DNA from: Deltaproteobacteria bacterium
Lineage (GTDB): Bacteria > Myxococcota_A > UBA796 > UBA2385
Reading direction: 5' to 3'
DNA: 13,564 nucleotides
Assembly: GCA_003694325.1 (NCBI GenBank)
Contig: RFKJ01000721.1
Span: forward strand, 1 to 13,564
Positions 8,460 through 13,564 of this stretch are shown in pieces. Below the pieces are notes generated by a model, which saw only the letters and a list, made by a program, of their open reading frames with translations, ran no database searches and was not told the origin of the DNA. Both the position numbers and the translations under genes were made by a program. Every line of letters starts with the position of its first letter. The first letter of the stretch is position 1.

Positions 8460-8659
8460 GACTCCCCCGTGCGATCGGCGTCGTCGCTGCACGCCCCACC
8501 ATCCCGCATCCAATCGCCCACCGCGCCGAGCTTGAACTTCCAGAGCCCCCCGACCTTGTGGGGAGGCATCCCGCGGGCCTCGGTCCAGCGGCACACGGTG
8601 TCCCGAGACACGCCGAGGCAACGCGCCACGTCGTCAACGGAACCCCAGGGCGCACGCAT
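8456..8659 (-). CDS. Small helix-turn-helix (excisionase/MerR-like) DNA-binding protein
   Basis: A 67-residue protein made almost entirely of one HTH domain. SVDDVARCLGVSRDTVCRWT (residues 7-26) has the two-helix pattern of the HTH_17/excisionase family. It is followed by a wing-like GMPPHKVGGLWKFKLGAVGDW (residues 30-50), where family members place the recognition loop and the Lys/Arg-Phe-Lys strand. The C-terminal tail is acidic and unordered. The ATG at 8659 is supported by GGAG five bases upstream; the frame is open further upstream but shows no similarity there. It is the first gene of the BREX transcript and overlaps brxE by four bases. A role as autoregulator of the operon is likely by position, but a DNA-targeting partner of BREX or a leftover excisionase are also possible. 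Confidence 0.8.
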   Translation of the reverse strand: MRAPWGSVDDVARCLGVSRDTVCRWTEARGMPPHKVGGLWKFKLGAVGDWMRDGGACSDDADRTGES

Positions 8660-8905
8660 GGCCGGCTCCACGAGAATGGTTGCAGGAAGGGACGAAGGGC
8701 CTATCACGTGCGCCGCAGGCCATCCGAAGCAGGTGCTGCATGCTCCTGCAGATTGCCCCCGCCGATGCTGCCGGCTTCCTCCTGCACGGAGGCCTTGGAC
8801 TCGCGGGGCCTGACACGCCCCACGCCCAGCCACTCCGCCCCGGACAATGCCTTCTTCGGCCTCGCCCCGATGGTCGAGGGACGGCGCCCCCCCATCCGAC
8901 CCCCG
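8660..8905 (-). promoter_or_regulatory. Intergenic region, candidate promoter/operator of the BREX operon
   Basis: These 246 bases lie between the sulfatase-like gene and the HTH gene and contain no credible ORF. Reading on the minus strand, a weak sigma70-like pair TTCGGA (8723-8728) and GATAGG (8700-8705) has 17-base spacing, each matching only three of six consensus bases. Just upstream lies an imperfect dyad with GCAGG/CCTGC arms (8729-8733 and 8745-8749) around TGCTGCATGCT. It could bind the small HTH protein. I see no convincing terminator for the upstream gene. The promoter call is positional inference with weak motif support. Confidence 0.35.
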
Positions 8906-11368
8906 TCAGCGCTCGACGTAGCCGAGCGCTTCGAGGTCGCCCTGCAGCTCCTCGTCGACGCCGGTGAGCGCGATTGCGTCCTCGAACGGCACCGGCACCA
9001 CGGCCCGGTCGATCCCCACGCTGCGACCGGCGACGGTGCCCTGGAACAGCACCACGGATTCGCCCCGGTAGGGCGGCGGCGGTCCCGCTCCCCACGTCGG
9101 TGCGAGGGCGGCGTGCCGGCGCCCGGCCTCCACCGTCACCTGCAGGCCGGGGAGGACGTCGTCCAGCGGCGCCACGGGCAGCACGTAGGCCTCGCGCGCC
9201 AGCCGCACCGGGCCCTTCCAGGTGATGGCGAAGCGATCCCCATCGAGCCGCTCGACGTCGATGGTGGCGCCATGGAGGGGATCCTCGGCCGCCCAGGCGT
9301 CGGTGATCCCGCCCGGCGCCTCGACGATGACCCGCAGGTCTCCCTGGCCGCTGCTGGTCGACGGCTTCAGCCGCAGGGCCAGCACCGCCGGGCGCTCCAA
9401 CCCCCGACCCAGCGCATCGACGAGCTGGCGGACCCGCTGGCGGTCCTCGCCGGCCAGGTCGATGCTCTCCCCCGGATCCTCGGCGAGGTTGTGCAGGTAC
9501 TCGTTGCCCTCGACCGAGGTGTACTTCCAGTCGCCCGCGACCACGCCCCACCGACGCAGGCCGTACAGCGGCCGCCCGAAGGCGATGGGGCGCTCGGCCG
9601 ACAGCGCCGGGTCCGATCCGTCGATGGCCCCCTGCAGGGCATGGCCGGTGAAGCCCTCGTCGGGCAGGTCCATGATCCGGGCGAGGGTCGGGGCGACGTC
9701 CATCAGGCTGACCGGGGCGTCGTACCGGCCCGCGGCGATGCCCGGGCTCCGGATGACCAGGGGCACGTCCAGCAGCTCCTCGTAGAGGGTGTGGCCGTGC
9801 TCGAAGCCCCCGTGGTCCCAGAATTCCTCGCCGTGGTCGGACAGCAGCACCACCGTGTCGTCGTCGTCGAGCACCGCCAGCACCCGCTGGAGCTGGTCGT
9901 CGACGAACCGCAGGTTGTTGTCGTAGCGGTCCCGGACGTAGCGCCGCACGGGGTCGCCGCCGGCCGCCACCGCCTTGCGCACGTCGGCGAGCAGGAACTC
10001 GTCGGACCGGAACCGGTCCGGCCGTGGGCCGGCGAACAGCCGCCGATAGGCGCGGGGCTCGGTGTAGGGCAGGTGCATGTCCATGAGGTGGAGCACCAGC
10101 AGGGCCGGTCGATCCGCGTGGTCCGACAGCCACGCCAGCGCCCGGTCCACCTGGACATCGGCGGTCGGCCAATTGATGCACCGGTGCGTGCCCCACCCCC
10201 GATCCATCTCGAAGTTGCTGGAGAGGTAGACGTTGCCCGACAGGAAGGCGGTGGACCACCCGGCGGCGGCGGCTCGTTCCTGCAGCGTGTCGACCTGGCC
10301 CCACCGTTCCGGCTGGGTGCCCAGGAACATCGCCCGGCTGCTCGGCAGGGTCCACGGGGCCACCGAGCGGGCATCGTCGAACACCGCGGCGTCGGCGGCC
10401 CAGGCATCCAGGCCCGGCGAGGTCGGGCGTTCGGCGCCGTACAGCGACAGCGCGTCCCGGCGCAGGGTGTCGACGAACAACACCACCACCCGCGGCGGGT
10501 CATCCACCGGGACGTGGACCGTCGGCGTCCCCAGGAAGGCGTAGTCGAGGGCAGCGTCGGCTCCCGGGTCGATCACCAGCCCCAGCTCGACCTCGCGGCC
10601 ACCCGCCGCCGAGAGATCGACCCGCAGGCGCCGGAAGCGGTCCACCGCGAGGGGTTCGGCGTCCACCTCCTCGCCATCGACGAGGACCCGGAGGATCGCC
10701 CCGTCGCTCCGGACCCCGGGCTCGGCCGCCTCGGGGGGGAGCACCCCGGCGTCCACGTCCAGCACCGCCCCCGGCGGCACCGCCAGGCGGAACCGGGCGT
10801 CCGCCGGCGCCGGCAGGAACAGCCCGTGGCGGGTGGTGTCGTCGAGCTGGGCCGAGCGGAACACGAAGTCCACGTCGTCGCCGTCGAACAGCTCGCGCTG
10901 GAAGCCGCGCTCCCGGTCGGTCGCCGTCTCGTAGACCACGGCGTATTCCCCGGCGGCCGGCGGGCCGGCCTCGGCGGGTCGACGGACCCGCAGCGTCCGG
11001 GTGGTGAACTCCCAGGTGCCCGCGCGCTGGGCGTCGTCGAGGCCCCGACGGTGCCGGAGCTTGCGGGCGTCCGACCAGTCGCCTCCCGGCTCGCGCTGCC
11101 ACAGCTCCATGCCCGACGGGGGGCGGTGGAAGAAGAGGGTCCGCGGCCGCACCGGCAACGCCGCCTGCCAGGTTCGCACGCCGTCCACCGTGCTCACCAG
11201 CAGCCACGGCCCGTCGACCTCCACGGGGCCGTCGATCTCCCCGGCGTGGGGACGCGGGGCGACCGCCAGCGACTGCAGCAGCTCGGGGTGTCGGTCGAGC
11301 GCTACCCCCGCTCCGGCCGGGGCGCCCGCTCGGGCCACCCCGAGCCCGATGAGTGGCAGCAGCCACAT
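8906..11368 (-). CDS. Exported sulfatase-like / alkaline phosphatase superfamily hydrolase
   Basis: The 820-residue protein begins with a short hydrophobic N-terminus (MWLLPLIGLGVARAGAPAGA) that looks like a signal peptide. About 280 residues of beta-rich sequence without a clear family follow. The sulfatase-type domain starts at VVVLFVDTLRRDALSLYG; the metal-ligand Asp is near residue 300. The nucleophile motif reads APWTLPSSRAMFLG, with Thr340 where sulfatases have Cys or Ser. The second metal site is LSDHGEEFWDHGGFEHGHT (Asp511-His512). The C-terminus, LQGDLEALGYVER, is a common ending for this family. Without the Cys/Ser, formylglycine formation is not possible, so sulfatase activity is doubtful; a phosphodiesterase or phosphotransferase activity is an alternative. 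The start lies 11 bases after the protease stop. The frame is open further upstream, but that part overlaps the protease gene and was rejected. Confidence 0.85.
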   Translation of the reverse strand: MWLLPLIGLGVARAGAPAGAGVALDRHPELLQSLAVAPRPHAGEIDGPVEVDGPWLLVSTVDGVRTWQAALPVRPRTLFFHRPPSGMELWQREPGGDWSDARKLRHRRGLDDAQRAGTWEFTTRTLRVRRPAEAGPPAAGEYAVVYETATDRERGFQRELFDGDDVDFVFRSAQLDDTTRHGLFLPAPADARFRLAVPPGAVLDVDAGVLPPEAAEPGVRSDGAILRVLVDGEEVDAEPLAVDRFRRLRVDLSAAGGREVELGLVIDPGADAALDYAFLGTPTVHVPVDDPPRVVVLFVDTLRRDALSLYGAERPTSPGLDAWAADAAVFDDARSVAPWTLPSSRAMFLGTQPERWGQVDTLQERAAAAGWSTAFLSGNVYLSSNFEMDRGWGTHRCINWPTADVQVDRALAWLSDHADRPALLVLHLMDMHLPYTEPRAYRRLFAGPRPDRFRSDEFLLADVRKAVAAGGDPVRRYVRDRYDNNLRFVDDQLQRVLAVLDDDDTVVLLSDHGEEFWDHGGFEHGHTLYEELLDVPLVIRSPGIAAGRYDAPVSLMDVAPTLARIMDLPDEGFTGHALQGAIDGSDPALSAERPIAFGRPLYGLRRWGVVAGDWKYTSVEGNEYLHNLAEDPGESIDLAGEDRQRVRQLVDALGRGLERPAVLALRLKPSTSSGQGDLRVIVEAPGGITDAWAAEDPLHGATIDVERLDGDRFAITWKGPVRLAREAYVLPVAPLDDVLPGLQVTVEAGRRHAALAPTWGAGPPPPYRGESVVLFQGTVAGRSVGIDRAVVPVPFEDAIALTGVDEELQGDLEALGYVER

Positions 11369-11379
11369 GGACCCGGTGC

Positions 11380-12711
11380 TCAGGGCTGGTGACGTCGGCG
11401 GACCGCGGCTCCGAGCCCGGCCAGCAGGCCGAACAGCCCGGCCGCCGCCCCCGGGACCGCGCTGCACCCCCCGACGCCGTCCGTGCCGACGTCGATGGTC
11501 AGGGATTCGGCGCTGATGCCACCCGGGCCACCCAGGTTGAGCACCACCTCGTAGGTCCCCTCCTCGCCGAAGTCGATCTTGGGCGACCAGGCGCTGATCG
11601 ACTGGACCTTCTGCCCGTCCTTGAACACGTCCCAGGCCACCTGGTCGATACAGCCGTAGACCGACAGGTCCGCCTGGTTGATCATCTGGTAGGTGGTGCC
11701 CTCGACGTACTCGTAGGTGAAGGTGCCGCTGAACCCCTCGCCGGGATGGGGCGGCTCGCACACCGTGACGAAGGCCGGCTCGCGCTGGTCGAAGGAATAG
11801 GAACCACAGGAGGGGTCGGTGCCGGTGATCGTCACGTACACCGTGAACTGCCCCTGGGTCTCGTAGGTGTGGCACGGGGCGAACTCGGTCGAGGTCGCGC
11901 CGTCCCCGAAGCTCCACTCGACCTCCAGCCCCTCGTAGTCGCCGGTCTTGGTCTCGAGGTCGAAGCAGACCTCCAGCGGCACCCCGCCGCTGGTCTCGCT
12001 GTCGGTGGAGAAGGAGGCGTAGGGGCCGTACAGGGCCGTGATCCCCTGGATGTCGTCTTCGGCCAGGTTGGCCTGGGTGAGATCACAGGCCGCCCCCGTC
12101 CAGAACATCGTCGCCTCGTACCAGGCCAGCTCGGTACACCGCCCCGATTCGACGTCCTCCCGCTCGCAGGAGTGGGCCATTCCCCAGAAGTGGCCGAACT
12201 CGTGGGTGGCCACCCCCTCGATGGAATACTCGTTGTTGCAGTTGCCGGCGGCGATGTCCTCGGTGGTGGCCCACTGCGCCCAGTCGCTGAACACGATGTC
12301 GGAGTCGTAGGCCTCGAAGATGTAGGCGATGTCGCCGTCCGGCTCCTCGATGGGGAAGTAGGCCCCCCCGAACGAGGTGTAGGTCACCCCGAGGGCCGAT
12401 TCGTCGTTCCGGGCCGTCGGGTCGTCGAAATACACGGTGTTGACGAGGTCGCTGGAGCTGGGCCCCGAGGCCCAGTGCCCCTCGCGGATCCCCATGTAGA
12501 GGTCCGAGGTGCCGGCGCAGGGCGCCTGCTCGGCCCAGATGCTCGCCCCCAGGCGGGTGACCTCCTCCTCGTACTCGGCGGAGAGTTCCGGGGTGACGTA
12601 GTCGGCGAGGTACCAGGGCACGGGGAACTCGTTGGAGTCCCACGCCCAGCCGGCGAGGTTCCAGGCGTGGGCCGGCGACCCGGACAACAACAGGGCGGTG
12701 AGCACCATCAT
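11380..12711 (-). CDS. Secreted matrixin-like zinc metalloprotease with PKD-like domain and MYXO-CTERM-like tail
   Basis: The 443-residue protein starts with a signal peptide, MMVLTALLLSGSPAHA, with probable cleavage after residue 16. The zinc site is HEFGHFWGMAH (residues 170-180), which is the metzincin pattern HExxHxxGxxH. A downstream Met in EATMFW (Met202) fits the Met-turn, and the region just before the zinc site has several Cys residues. A PKD-like domain follows, with EVEWSFGDGATS (about 263-274) and HTYETQGQFTVYV. The C-terminus GGCSAVPGAAAGLFGLLAGL, then AAVRRR, has the Cys, hydrophobic span and Arg cluster of MYXO-CTERM tails, suggesting surface anchoring and processing. The ATG at 12711 shares one base with the upstream stop (TGATG); a GTG at 12714 is an alternative. 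It probably degrades proteins outside the cell; the substrate is unknown. Confidence 0.88.
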   Translation of the reverse strand: MMVLTALLLSGSPAHAWNLAGWAWDSNEFPVPWYLADYVTPELSAEYEEEVTRLGASIWAEQAPCAGTSDLYMGIREGHWASGPSSSDLVNTVYFDDPTARNDESALGVTYTSFGGAYFPIEEPDGDIAYIFEAYDSDIVFSDWAQWATTEDIAAGNCNNEYSIEGVATHEFGHFWGMAHSCEREDVESGRCTELAWYEATMFWTGAACDLTQANLAEDDIQGITALYGPYASFSTDSETSGGVPLEVCFDLETKTGDYEGLEVEWSFGDGATSTEFAPCHTYETQGQFTVYVTITGTDPSCGSYSFDQREPAFVTVCEPPHPGEGFSGTFTYEYVEGTTYQMINQADLSVYGCIDQVAWDVFKDGQKVQSISAWSPKIDFGEEGTYEVVLNLGGPGGISAESLTIDVGTDGVGGCSAVPGAAAGLFGLLAGLGAAVRRRHQP

Positions 12712-13367
12712 CACTCCACCCCCGGCTGCAGCTTGTTTCGGCGACGAAGCTCGGCGGGATCGATGCCCGGGATGGGCCGGCCGTCCCAACCCAGCGCCAC
12801 CCGCTCCTCGATGTGCTCGACGAACTCGTCGACGCTCACCCGCTGCGACTCCGGCGGCAGCGGGACGAAGCGGTGGTCGTAGGCCCGGCCCAACGGGGGG
12901 TTGAAGCGCTGGACGATGTCGTCGCGGGTGTAGGGGTCCTGCCGGATGAGGAACTTGCCGGTGGACATGCCGATGGGCTGGATGCGCCCCTCGCCGCGGT
13001 GGCTGGCGAACAGGATGATGTCCTCGCCGACGTCGAAGCGGGCCACCCCGGCCACCATGGTGACCCGGTCGCCGAACTGGCCGCCGGCCTCGCTGACCAC
13101 GATGGTGGGATCGGCATCGCCCTTGAACACCCGGTCGACCTCCACCATCGCCCGGGTCCACACCAGGCCGCTGTCGTCCAGCTCGGTCCAGACCTCGACG
13201 ACCCGCCCTCGGACGATGATCTCGGCGGCATCGATGAGCTGGTCTTCGGTGAGCGGCGCGACCGTCGACGCCCGGGCATCCGTCGACACCAGCGCCGGGC
13301 CGGCCAGCGCCAGGCCTAGGGCGATGGACGCCAGGGCCCGCACCGAGGAGGAGGGAAGGATGGGCAT
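12711..13367 (-). CDS. Secreted protein of unknown function, partner of the metalloprotease
   Basis: The 218-residue product has a clear signal peptide: a polar start, then ALASIALGLALAGPALVSTD, with probable cleavage around residues 31-34 at ARA. The mature part begins STVAPLTEDQLIDAAEIIVRG and is rich in beta-strand patterns such as IIVRGRVVEVWTEL and RAMVEVDRVFKGD. I recognise no catalytic motif or named family. Its one-base overlap with the metalloprotease start suggests co-expression and perhaps a common role, for example an inhibitor, chaperone or co-secreted factor; that is guesswork. The start ATG is supported by GGAGG seven bases upstream. Confidence 0.8.
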   Translation of the reverse strand: MPILPSSSVRALASIALGLALAGPALVSTDARASTVAPLTEDQLIDAAEIIVRGRVVEVWTELDDSGLVWTRAMVEVDRVFKGDADPTIVVSEAGGQFGDRVTMVAGVARFDVGEDIILFASHRGEGRIQPIGMSTGKFLIRQDPYTRDDIVQRFNPPLGRAYDHRFVPLPPESQRVSVDEFVEHIEERVALGWDGRPIPGIDPAELRRRNKLQPGVE

Positions 13368-13374
13368 GGAGGAG

Positions 13375-13379
13375 CCTCC
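13375..13379 (-). promoter_or_regulatory. Ribosome binding site of the first secreted-protein gene
   Basis: GGAGG lies seven bases before the ATG at 13367. The surrounding GGAGGCTCCTCC is self-complementary, so the site could pair with itself (a four-base stem with a four-base loop), which might dampen translation. That effect is speculative. Confidence 0.55.
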
Positions 13380-13564
13380 AGTGGCGGCACGACACCCGGC
13401 CGACCGCGGAACACAGGACCGGCACCGTCACCCGTCGGTGCGGCGCCGTCAACCCCGGCAAGGTACCGGCCTTCGCGGGCAGCCGTCAAGCTGCCCCTCG
13501 GCGCTCCCCCCACTCCTCCCGCCACCCCCACCGGCTCGCCTCGGCCACCGGCGCACCGGGGGAC
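13380..13564. other. Non-coding edge region upstream of the secreted-protein genes
   Basis: This stretch is C-rich on the plus strand and holds no credible gene. It probably contains the promoter of the three-gene secreted cluster, but I find no convincing -35/-10 pair. The window ends here. Confidence 0.4.

Noticed and set aside
8849..8862. Short GCC/GGC inverted repeat as a terminator for the sulfatase-like gene
   Set aside because: The stem is only three to four base pairs and no T-run follows on the minus strand.
8558..11392. 944-codon open frame on the plus strand opposite the sulfatase-like gene
   Set aside because: Composition is dominated by Arg, Gly, Pro, His and Gln, with no domain, and it lies opposite an intact gene with clear motifs.
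11369..11917. Upstream extension of the sulfatase-like gene
   Set aside because: This part overlaps the PKD region of the metalloprotease and lacks a signal peptide; the ATG at 11368 starts a hydrophobic leader.
12712..13461. Upstream extension of the metalloprotease
   Set aside because: It runs out of frame through the secreted-protein gene and has a low-complexity Arg/Gly/Pro composition; the signal peptide begins at 12711.
1..13564. CRISPR array, tRNA, rRNA, insertion sequence or attachment site
   Set aside because: I found no regularly spaced repeats, no tRNA-like cloverleaf next to the defence genes, no transposase and no flanking direct repeats.

Overview
The window is very G+C-rich and densely coded, and every gene I can support lies on the minus strand, so the genes read from right to left. 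The best clue to the host is a secreted metalloprotease whose C-terminus has the Cys + hydrophobic stretch + Arg-cluster pattern of a MYXO-CTERM sorting tail. With the high G+C and the style of the secreted proteins, this suggests a myxobacterium-like organism (Myxococcota). This is inference from sequence features, not a database match.

Right part (about 8906-13564): three genes for exported proteins, packed like an operon. They are a 218-residue secreted protein of unknown function, a matrixin-like zinc metalloprotease with a PKD-like domain and sorting tail, and a large sulfatase/alkaline-phosphatase-superfamily protein. The first two overlap by one base and the last two are 11 bases apart. 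The sulfatase-like protein has Thr where sulfatases carry the Cys/Ser that becomes formylglycine.

Middle (8660-8905): a 246-base gap, the only sizeable non-coding stretch between genes. It is the likely boundary between housekeeping and defence DNA, and the likely promoter region for the genes to its left.

Left part (1-8659): a phage-defence operon of BREX type. The order of transcription is a small helix-turn-helix protein, brxE, brxA (DUF1819), brxB (DUF1788), brxC (large P-loop ATPase), pglX (adenine methyltransferase), then an OLD-family-like ATPase cut by the window edge. BrxE at the head of A-B-C-X points to BREX type 6. Genes overlap by 1-4 bases or sit 10-12 bases apart, so one polycistronic, translationally coupled transcript is likely. 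The expected pglZ, brxD and brxHI are not seen and would have to lie beyond the left edge.

The most unusual part is the left end. PglX is only 637 residues. It keeps the N-terminal region and the catalytic domain (DPACGSGHF and NPPFG motifs) but stops just after the methyltransferase fold, without the large C-terminal target-recognition half of ordinary PglX. Its stop codon overlaps the start of the OLD-like ATPase by four bases. Either this is a variant BREX in which modification and a nuclease-type ATPase are re-partitioned, or a rearranged locus with an inactive methyltransferase.
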